From positions 201,333-240,945 of the forward strand of contig NW_004457343.1 of the NCBI RefSeq assembly GCF_000313135.1: a DNA stretch of 39,613 nucleotides. Reading direction: 5' to 3'. The position numbers were made by a program, and so were the translations under genes. The stretch's first letter is position 1. Each line of letters opens with the position of its first letter. The notes beneath the pieces were generated by a model that worked only from the letters and a program-made list of their open reading frames with translations, was not told the DNA's origin and made no database searches. The stretch is from Acanthamoeba castellanii str. Neff. Taxonomy: Eukaryota > Discosea > Longamoebia > Acanthamoebidae. Positions 8,370 to 34,050 of this stretch are shown one piece after another.

Positions 8370-9888
8370 TCAGCAGTCGGCGAGGGCGCCGATGGGGTCG
8401 AGAAGGAAGGCGGAGTAGGTGGCGTAGGCGCCGTTCTCGAGGTCGTAGCCGTCGGCCTCGCGGCGGGTCACGAGCCGCAGGCAGCCGGCAAAGTGGCGTA
8501 CCCGCGCCCGGTTCGCTTCGCAGTGGAGGGTGATGTCGAGCACCTGCGGGTAGTGGCCCTGGAACTGCGCCCAATCGCTGATACCCACCACCGCACCGCA
8601 CGCCCGACACTCGCACCACACCCTCTCGTTCGTGTGCAACTTGACGCTGTGCGTGTCGTGTCGTGTCGTGTCGTGTCGTATCGTGTCGTGTGTCGTGAGT
8701 TGTGTGTCGTGTCGTGTCGTGTGTCGTGGCACCGTACCATTCGGGGAGGTGCGCGCACATCTTCCACGGGTGTCGCTGGTCGCTGTGCTCGCCCATCTGC
8801 CAGTCGTACACCTGCGGCACCACCTGCGCCCCAGATCGCACGCACGCGCGCGTGTGCGTGTGCGATGTTGAGCAGCCTGGCACGCACACACACACCGCGC
8901 GTGTGCCCCCCTCCCAAAGTCATGACAGCACGCACCACGCGAAGGATCCGCGCCACCTTCTCCATCCGGGCGCGTTTCTTCAACCCCGCATCCCTGGCCG
9001 CCGTCTGCCATACACGGTGGTGAAGGATTAGTGCGTGTCGTGTCGTGCGCGCGCGTGTCGTGCGTGTCGTGCGCGTGTGTTGTGTGTTGTGTGTCGTGTG
9101 TCGTGTGTCGTGTGTCGTGTGTCGTGCGTCGTGCGTCGTGCGTGTGTCGTGCGTGTGGTGTTGTTGGCACCATGCGGTTGCGGTGGAGCAGGACGTAGTG
9201 CTGCTGGTAGTTCTGGATCTTTCTGTGGCGCTTGGCGCTGCCCTTGCCTCGCCCGCCCTGCTTGCGCCAGTTGAATTCCCGCAGCAGGAGCTCCTTCCAC
9301 AGCCGCTTGTCCTCGTCGATCACCTCCCGCCACCGCACACAGACCTGGAACAATTTTTAAAATAATTATAAAGGCATAATCAAAGATGATTTATTAAATA
9401 AACATAAATTATGAGTAATAAATATTATTTATTGCTCATAATTTATGTTTCTACTATTACTGAAAAATTGGGATTTCACTTTGATCGAATGAAGGTCTGG
9501 ATTGGCGTACGCGGCGCAGGCGAGCGAGTTGAGGGCCGTCGTGGAGATGAGAAAAGATGTGGGAGAGGAGGAAGGAGTCGAGCCTGTGCAGACCCTCCAG
9601 CATGCTTTCATCTTCGGCTGCGGTTGTATGAGTAGCCTCGTCTTGTACAGGATGCGTCGAAGTAGCAGCACCACGGCCATCGGCGGTGGTTCGTTGTTGT
9701 TTGCTCGGCTCGCCCCTTCGCCTTCGTCGTGGCTGCTCTGCCACCGCTACGTCGGCCTGCCCAAGCCGAGCCAGCATCTCAAACTTGTTCGCATTGCTCA
9801 CCGCAGCGCCGCGTGAGTTGCTACTCGTGGTCTGACCGCCCCGCGTGGCGTAACCACCTCGTCCTCTCCCTCTTCCTCTGCCGTTCAT
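8370..9888 (-). CDS. F-box protein with N-terminal RGG-type segment
   Basis: Five exons (9511-9888, 9171-9344, 8936-9004, 8738-8823, 8370-8646) join in phase to 327 residues. The N-terminus is Arg/Gly-rich (RGRGRGRGGY), possibly RNA-binding, then low complexity. An F-box spans the exon 1/2 junction (about residues 101-150: LDSFLLSHIFSHLHDG, then LARLRR joined to VCVRWREVIDED, LWKELLLREFNW), the usual layout for Skp1 binding in an SCF ubiquitin ligase. A basic region (GRGKGSAKRHRK) follows. The C-terminal 120 residues include VYDWQMGEHSDQRHPWKMC and a Cys cluster, WCECRACG. I recognise no named substrate-binding domain there; it may be a small metal-binding fold. Introns 2 and 4 are filled with GTGTC/GACAC repeats. 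The substrate is unknown. Confidence 0.8.
8655..8732. repeat. GTGTC pentamer array in F-box gene intron 4
   Basis: Tandem GTGTC/GTGTGTC units on the plus strand (GACAC in the sense of the host gene) fill most of the intron 8647-8737. Confidence 0.9.
9030..9155. repeat. CGTGT/GTGTGTC repeat in F-box gene intron 2
   Basis: Imperfect CGTGTGTCGTGTGTCG units lie between acceptor and donor of the intron 9005-9170. Sense orientation in the host gene is ACACGAC. Confidence 0.9.
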
Positions 9889-10090
9889 CTTTTGTTCTTC
9901 TTTTGTAGCTTCCCCGACCCAAAGCTTGTTCGCTCTACTTGCGTCTCTTCACCGAAATCGTTAAGATGAAGAAGAAGATGAAGAAGTATGAAGAGATGAA
10001 GTCGAGCCAAGGATGGATGTAGCTTGGAATGTACACGTACAGCTGTTGTTGGTATATTCAAAAGAGAGAGAGAGAAGAGAGAGAAGAGAG
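9889..10090. promoter_or_regulatory. Spacer between OB-fold gene stop and F-box gene start
   Basis: About 200 bp that must hold the 3' end of the OB-fold gene and the promoter of the F-box gene. It includes a GAAGATGAAGAAG-rich stretch and a GA-rich tract near 10064-10090 (sense CT-rich). No core element can be named. Confidence 0.4.
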
Positions 10091-11616
10091 CTAGTGGGTT
10101 GAGGAGAGGAGCAGCTTGCGCGATTCCGCGACGACGTTGGGCGGCGCGATCTGGTCGATCCGTCGTAGCTGCCGTCGTGGACCCTCCTTGAACTGGACAA
10201 CCCCACCACCCGCCCCTCTCTCAGTCGCAACGCCACACACGCAACGCACGCAACACACATGACACGCCACACGCCGCACACGGGCACGACACGCACGCGA
10301 CACACACGACACGCCATGAAGCGGGGGAAGCGATGTGGAGCGTGCGCGTACCCGCGAACGCTGAAGACGAACTCCTGGCCGAGGATGGAGTTGAGCTTGG
10401 CCGTCTGGTGCTGCGATGGCATCTTGGCGAACTCCTGCGGGGCCATCTGCATAATGGCCTGCGTGCGGCGTGTGCGGCGTGTGTGTGCGATAGCGCGTGT
10501 GCGGCGTGTGCGTGACTTAAATGTGAGTCGAGGGACAGCCAAGGCGCACCCCGTACGGGTAGTACACCGTACCTGGTTGACCTGGGGCGTGGCCAGCACT
10601 TTGAGCTCGCCGGTGGAGTCCTCGAGCTTCCAGTAGATCTCGTAGGCCAGTTCCGCCGGACATACGCTGGTCCACGCCGCCACAGTCAGTGGTGTGTGTC
10701 GTGTGTCATGTGTGTGTGGTGTGTGTGTGTGTGGTGTGTGTGGCCTGTGGTACCCTGCGTCAGGTTTGCAGGACACTCCACAAAACTCGCACTGAATTTC
10801 GGTCTTGCCCTCTTGGCCCTTCTCTTCAATCTGCACCACCTGACGCTTACACCGCGAGTCTGCACACGCACCGCACACACCGCACACACCGCACACACCG
10901 CACACGCCGACGTACACGCACCACGGGATCTCTGCGTGAGCGACGACTTCCTCGGGCTGGCCGCAGCGGAAGGTGACGTACGAGCCGTGTAGAGGACGAG
11001 GTGGGTCGACAGGAACGGGGTCCAGCCGACGATGGTAGCCCGGCATATGAAGTTGGTCAGCTTCGCCCCGCCTCTATGTAGGCACGACACACACAGAGCA
11101 GGGAAGGAGACTCGTGAATGAGCTCCCCAGGGAATGATTGGGGGGGGGGAAGCGTGGCGTACTCGAGCGAGACCGTGGTGTAGAGGTCGGGCGACATGAG
11201 CCAACCCGGGAGCGTGCTCACTGCGTTGACGTATTGAAAGGTAAGCGAGCGGTCAAAGCAATGCAAAGCTCTGAATGAAGTGGTGGTGCGATTGTTATAG
11301 GGTTCGTGCCGTTGTGCAGCTTGGCCACGCCCGAGTGGCCCACGATGCTGAACTTGCCGTTGACGTTGAGCGAGGACGTGCTCAGGTTCTCCATGAACAG
11401 CAGCTGACCCGGCCGAAACCTGCTGCCTTCCATACCTTTTGCACCCCGCACCGCCCCACGACCCGTGAGTCTTATTAGTGGCGCGCCCCATTAGCAGTAA
11501 GCGGTCCCACGAGGGGGCTCGTGCAGTACCCAAATTGTCCCACAGGGTTACACTGCGGCTGTACCCAGCGGCCTCCTCTCCGCCAGCTGCCACGCGTTAG
11601 CGACACGTGGGGTCGG

Positions 11617-11671
<55 letters not shown>

Positions 11672-13923
11672 CCTTCTTCGTTGGTCTCGACGCTCTGCAG
11701 CACCAGAGGATACCGCGCGACGGACGGCAGCCCGGGTCGAACGAACGGTGCGTTCTTGCCCATTCGAATGATGCGGCCAAACAGAGAAACGTTCACTGTT
11801 GTCGCGTGTGTCCCACCGACAGTGAGTGGTCGCGTGAGTGCACATCATGCCTACGTCGAGGCTACTACAACTCTAGAAGGTTGAGAGGTACCCATGTTGG
11901 CCCGTAGATCTTGAAACGCGACTGGCTCGGGAAAGTGTCTGAGGTCGCGGTTCCCCTGGCGGTCACACACACACAACACACACAGGTGAGCTTACGAAGT
12001 CAAGTCGTTAGTGGGGTCAATTGGAGCTCTCACCTTTTCGTCTTTGGGGACTCGGAACTGCGTGGGCGTCGGGGTCAGCGCGTAAGGACTCGTGGAAGAA
12101 CTCACAAGGTCCTGTGCCAGGGAAATGGAAAATAAGAAAAGTCAATCTCACTGCAAGCTACGTGCCTGTGTGCGGTGCGTGCGGCGTGTGCGTGTGCGTT
12201 TTAACGATCTCCACACACGCGTGTGTGTGTACCTGCGATGGTGCCATCGGCAACACGTGGACAATGGTCTGAGGGCCGTATTCGAGCGTGCGCTTGTCCT
12301 TCCAGGCGCCCGCCAGTGGGAACTTGGGGTTGGAGATCGCCAGGTAGTCTCCCTGCGCAAACAATCTGTCAGAACACACGACACACACGACACACAGCAC
12401 ACAACACACAGGCGCACGCACTCACCTCCTTGAACAGCGTAGCCAGTTTGGTTTGATCGTCCCACAGGGTGAATGTGGCGTCGGTCGCGGTCATGCTCAA
12501 GTTCGACGTCGTCGAGGAGGAAGACGTGGTGAAGGGCGAGCCATGGGAGCTGTCCTTGATCGCAACCCGCGTCTCTGTTCGGTGCATGAACTCCTGCGCC
12601 TTTTGGCTCGAGATCGAATGCACCTGCGCAGCGCAACCCGCGAGGAATGTACAACAGAACCAAGACTAAGCGCTACACGCACAGGCCAGAGAAGAAAAGA
12701 GAAAAGAGAAAGGAAAAGAAAGAGAGAAATGGAAAGAGAAGAGAGGACCTTGACGAAGATGTGGTACTCTCGTTGGAGGTCGATGGGCTCGGTGGCCCTG
12801 GGGTCCCTGTCGAGAGTGATCGTGCGCAGCGAGTCCACGAACTTGGTGCGGATGTAAGCCCTGATGACGACGACGACGACGACGACGTGAGCGTACATGT
12901 AGTTTGTATTGTGTCCGTGGCGTGTAGGTTGCGTTGTACGAACCTGTCGCTATCCGTGAGAACTAGGACAGCAAATTCGGTCGGCAGCAGGCGAAGGTCT
13001 CGCACGACCAGTTGGCAGCCAGTCAACCGGAGCGTTCTTCGCTTCATTCGGCCCCAAACGCAACGAAATGAGAAAACGCACGAGACACAGTGAATCACAG
13101 AGTGCGGAGACGCTGACATCATTCACTATAGTGCGCACGACCAACCCAAGCAAACATTTCAAGACGTGCATACCTCGGTGAACAGGCCCTTGGCGACGAG
13201 TGGATAGAACTTTTGGTGCAGGTACCACTCGATCTTCTCTTGCTGTGCTCGTCCTGCAGCTTCAGAATGTCTATACACAGTGCGTGCGTGGGCGGAAGTA
13301 AGAGAAGCTCAGCTTCGACCAGCGCTGGTCAGCGTATGTAAGACAGAGAGGTGCGCAGGCGGTGTGTAGGTACAGGTCTGCGTGCCGGGGGTCTGCTTGG
13401 CCTCGGCGATGCTGGCCTCGAGGATGGCGGTCAGGCCCACCTTCTTGGTGGCCTTGATCTTGTCGATTGACTCCAGACGCCGGGAGATGCCGTAGCGCCA
13501 CTCGATGCTCGTTTCATCCCACTAGAGAGGGCACACGAATCAACCGACTGACCGCACGATACATGGCACGACACGCACGGCACACGGCACACGGCACACA
13601 CGGTGCTAACGTACGAGGTTTTGCAAGTCGGAGAGGACGATGGCCATGGTCACCCCGCTCGGGTATCGTTCGAGCAGCGACACCAGGTTCAGGCACACCC
13701 AGTTCCTACGTTTGGGGGGGGGGGAACGCTTAATCTCATGAATGAATCGAGAGATGGCGGTAGCGGCGAACCAGGGCACTCGGTCCAATGCATTGGACAC
13801 GTTCTGCGAGGCGGCCACGGCGGAGCAGGGTGGCGACGACGTGAACCCGCGGCGGTCGTCGTCCTTGGCCGTCCGCACCACCAGCTTGTCCCGCACCTCC
13901 CCCACCAAGCGCAAGAAATCCAT
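10091..13923 (-). CDS. Multi-OB-fold, zinc-ribbon ssDNA-binding protein, MEIOB/SHLD2-like
   Basis: A many-exon minus-strand gene from ATG at 13923 (MDFLRLVGEVRDKLVV) to TAG at 10093-10091. The N-terminus is helical. Then come stretches typical of RPA1-type OB folds: RLTGCQLVVRDLRLLPTEFA (near 12960-13040), an acidic IFVKVHSIS segment, FTLWDDQTKLATLFKEGDYL (near 12430-12480 and 12330-12360), NVSLFGRIIRMGK (11770-11797) and FRPGQLLFMENLSTSSLNV (11340-11430). A four-Cys ribbon is likely: one Cys in RCKRQVVQ near 10850 and CEFCGVSC near 10770-10790. After it, IYWKLEDSTGELKVLAT and APQEFAKMPSQHQ resemble the C-terminal OB region of MEIOB and shieldin-2, which act on ssDNA in meiosis and break repair. 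Exon joins were not all solved. The assignment is a reading of patterns; RADX or another RPA-like protein is possible. Confidence 0.45.
11619..11669. repeat. (TG)n tract in OB-fold gene intron
   Basis: About 25 TG units on the plus strand, so (CA)n in the transcript, directly behind the donor that follows exon text ending QSVETNEE. Confidence 0.95.
12865..12888. repeat. Short (GAC)n triplet run in OB-fold gene intron
   Basis: About seven GAC triplets (GTC in host sense) lie next to the exon encoding AYIRTKFVDSLRTITLD. They are probably intronic. Confidence 0.7.
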
Positions 13924-13962
13924 CTTTTGACGCGCACGAATTTCTTCCTCGAATGTATTTAT

Positions 13963-14351
13963 TTACTCCTTGGCGAGCTGCCCGATGTAGAAGTCCTTGA
14001 GGTACTCAATGGCGGCGCCAGAGTGGCCTACATCATCAAACATGTCCGACGCATCCTTACCCGCACCCTGCAAATTGATTTGAATTCAAATTCAAATGTA
14101 ATCGCGAATAAATAAGGATTAAGGCATTCGTCCGGTATGGCGTGAGCAATCGACGAGGAGGCGTAGCGTACGTCCATGAGGATGTCACCACCGGGGTGCT
14201 CATCCACGAAGGGCGTGACATCGTACACCTTGCCGTTAATGATCATCCAGCAATCATTGACCGTGTCATGCTTTGCCACCTCGGCCTTGGTAAAGATCCG
14301 CACCTCCTTCTTCGCCTCCCCTTCCTTCTCCTTCCTCCTCGTGTTATCCAT
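13963..14351 (-). CDS. Small soluble cytochrome b5
   Basis: Two exons (14172-14351 and 13963-14067) join in phase to a 94-residue protein, essentially one cytochrome b5 heme domain. The core reads FTKAEVAKHDTVNDCWMIIN, then VYDVTPFVDEHPGGD. The two axial heme ligands are His52 in HPGG and His75 in VGHSGAA. A charged N-terminal tail (RRKEKEGEAKKE) precedes it, and no C-terminal membrane anchor is present, so it should be soluble. It would carry electrons to a desaturase, hydroxylase or P450-type partner that cannot be named from here. The ATG at 14351 is preferred over the in-frame one at 14423 because the latter would add a low-complexity, non-domain leader. The stop sits only 39 bp from the start of the OB-fold gene and overlaps an AATAAA. 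Confidence 0.92.
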
Positions 14352-14446
14352 TCCTCCTCCACCTCCGAATAAATCAATCAAGGAATGAATGAATAAATCA
14401 TTTGTTTTTTTATAAAAAGCCAAATAAAGAGACTGTGGCGTGGTGC
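14352..14446. promoter_or_regulatory. 95-bp spacer, BEACH gene stop to cytochrome b5 start
   Basis: A single short AT-rich spacer (AATAAATCAATCAAGG, TTTGTTTTTTTATAAAAAGCC) must contain both the 3' end of the BEACH transcript and the promoter of cytochrome b5. TTTATAAAAA near 14409 is TATA-like. Confidence 0.45.
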
Positions 14447-31872
<17,426 letters not shown>

Positions 31873-32022
31873 CTCGATCGTCGCACGTATGGTTTCGCTG
31901 TTTCCTTAGCCAGCAGATCTCAAAATTTGTGCTTTTCTTGAGTTTTTCTTTCAAAATATTTCAATACCTCGGAGAAAAGAACAGAGAAAATTGATTGTGC
32001 TTGTCAGCTCCAGCGTGGGCGG
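31873..32022. promoter_or_regulatory. 150-bp divergent promoter, BEACH gene / ADP-ribosylglycohydrolase
   Basis: Two start codons point apart over 150 bp. The centre (about 31920-31975) is T-rich on the plus strand (GTTTTTCTTTCAAAATATTTC). No defined element can be singled out. Confidence 0.5.
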
Positions 32023-33952
32023 ATGGACAGGCAAGAGAAGAACGGGCTGGGGCTCACAAAGACAGGAGTAGTAGCCGCTGCGGTCGTGGCAGGTTGTGCT
32101 GTGATCCTCGTGGCTGGCGGAGCCTACCTGCTGCGGCGCCGTTGGTCTCGAGGCCGGGACGGAGGAATGGCGCCGAGTCCCCTCTCCAACCCAGCGTTCA
32201 GCGAGGCCTGCCCGCCTGATGCACGTTTGGCGCACGTGAGGTGGGGCGACATGCTTCTTGGTGTTGCCATTGGTGCGTATTATGTAGGTTTGTCATGGTT
32301 GCCCATTGGTATCATTGGCTTTGAACTCAAGTTTAAAATTCTGCGGCACAGGTGACAGCGTGGGCGCAGGACTAGAGTTCAAGTCCAGGGAGTGGATTGA
32401 AGAGCACGTGGACTTCACGGACTACGTAAGCACCGGCGACGGCATGTGGGCCGAGGGCTTCAAGGAGGGCGTCTACACTGACGACACCGAGATGACCATC
32501 GGCCTGGTGTGTGCCCTCCCAAGCGTGCTCGTCTTTACTCTCTTTCTACATTGGCTTCACGCCGTGTCTCTCATTGTGTGGCCACACAGGTGAAGGCCTT
32601 GATCGATGCCGGCGGTGATCCAAGCAAGGTCAACGAGGACGTGCTCGTCAAGTACTGGACTGCCGAATACCACGATGGCAAGCAACGCCTCGGACACGGA
32701 CGCCTCGGGCACGGCAGCATCGCGTACGCCATCCCTCTTCATTCAAAAACAAAACAAAACAAAACAAAACAAACAAAACAAACAAACCAAACAAACAAAC
32801 AACCAAACAAAACCAAACAAACACAAAATCTAAACTCTTCAAGCTGCAATGCTTCAGGGGCTACTATGAAGGGAAGCACTCCATCAACGAGATCAGGGAA
32901 TGGCAAGCACGGCGTGAATACCCGGGCAACGCGCCGGTCATGCGGGCCGTCCCGCTCGGTGCGTCGTCACCGACTTCTACCACTACCGCTATGTGTGGCG
33001 GGCTGGCTTGACTTTGGGCCTCCTGCTCCTCAGGTTTCCTGCCGCCTGAGTTGATGACCAAGGTCTGCGAGGTCAACGCCGACGCAACGCATCCACACCC
33101 GAAAGGTACCTTCAGATTTCTGTCCATCTTCCCACGCACCGATTGAAAGAGCTGGATTCTTGGTGCACCAGGCCGAGCGGCCAGCATTCTCACGGCCAGG
33201 GCAGTCCGCTATGTGGTGCTGGACCTGTCGGAGCGCCGGAAGGCATCATCCAAGCCTGCTCTGCTGGCATCGGACTCTATGATCGAGGTTCAGTTTCCAT
33301 GGAAACTATGTTTTTTATCGCACACACCACCATTAGCTGCATTGCACTCATTGGCCAAACACATAGAGACCAAGGACTATCTGGAGATGGTGGACCAGCT
33401 TCCCGACCACAAGCTGCCGGAGGCGAGCAGCCTCGATGTACTGGAGGCACTGTGCGGGCCACAGCCCCTCAAGAACCCGTTTGATGGGTCAGACTGCCTG
33501 GGTCTCAATTCGGTGCACAGCGCCCAACCTCCCAACCACCACCATTTTTGTTGCTGGGCTAAAGGTGGAGAATGTGCGGTGTGCGTGGGTAGGACGCTAT
33601 GCGTACGGCCGGCTGCGTGCTGTATCTCCTCAAGTGGTACACCGACCCACTGGAAGGCCTTAAGGCCGCAGTCAAGATGGGTGGTTTCGTCGATTCGCTC
33701 GCCGCCGTGGTGCTGGGCACCCTCGGTTCGCCTCTCGCCCTCGCTGTGTGCTTTCTCTCCTCTTTCACCCACTCACCGCCTGATCTAGGAGCGCGGTACG
33801 GGCTGGAGGGGCTCAACCCAAACTTCGTCCGAAAGGTGGAGTGCCGCGAAGAGCTGCAAACGCTGGGCCAGGCCTACGGCGAGTTCATCGCACGCCTCTG
33901 CGCCAGACCATGGAGCGTCACCGCTCTGCGCACCGGCAGCAAAAGCCCGTAG
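32023..33952 (+). CDS. Membrane-anchored ADP-ribosylglycohydrolase family protein
   Basis: Eight exons (32023-32272, 32352-32506, 32590-32723, 32858-32958, 33034-33105, 33172-33512, 33593-33725, 33789-33952) join in phase to 449 residues. A basic N-terminus precedes one transmembrane helix (about residues 14-37, VVAAAVVAGCAVILVAGG) and RRRW, so the enzyme part faces the side opposite the N-terminus if this is a signal anchor. Family motifs follow in order: VAIGDSVGAGLEFKS, YTDDTEMTIG (TDDT at 126-129, first metal/ADP-ribose motif), GNAPVMRAVPLG, ATHPHPK and MGGFVDSLAAVVLGTLGARY. The last block is normally GGDTDT/GGDVDS; here the first Asp is Phe383 while Asp385 is kept. Family members remove ADP-ribose from proteins or related adducts. 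Activity of this copy is uncertain. The segment 33288-33360 was read through as exon because it stays open. AATAAA follows 5 bp after the stop. Confidence 0.82.
32743..32828. repeat. AAAAC/AAAC tandem repeat in glycohydrolase intron
   Basis: A run of ACAAA units in the intron 32724-32857, similar in kind to the AAAC tract at 17641-17742 but here in the sense orientation of its host gene. Confidence 0.92.
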
Positions 33953-34050
33953 TGCGTAATAAAAGAAAAGAAAAGAAATGAAATGAACGACGAGTGGTGT
34001 CTTTGTTGTGGTGAGTGCCCCAAGCAGGGGCCAGTGAAGGTGCGCAATGG
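33953..34050. other. 98-bp convergent 3' spacer, glycohydrolase / UTP6
   Basis: AATAAA at about 33958-33963 lies directly after the glycohydrolase stop, then a GAAAAGAAAAG run. No separate signal for the opposite UTP6 transcript is obvious. Confidence 0.5.

Noticed and set aside
9411..9500. Inverted repeat AATTTATG / CATAAATT as a mobile element end
   Set aside because: It is a short AT-rich palindrome (ATAAATTATGAG ... CTCATAATTTAT) inside the F-box gene intron, without a transposase or a second copy in the window.
13731..13752. A 22-nt intron around the C11 run in the OB-fold gene
   Set aside because: Removing GTTCC...CGTAG would break the frame; the sequence reads through as Pro codons into WVCLNLVSLLERY.
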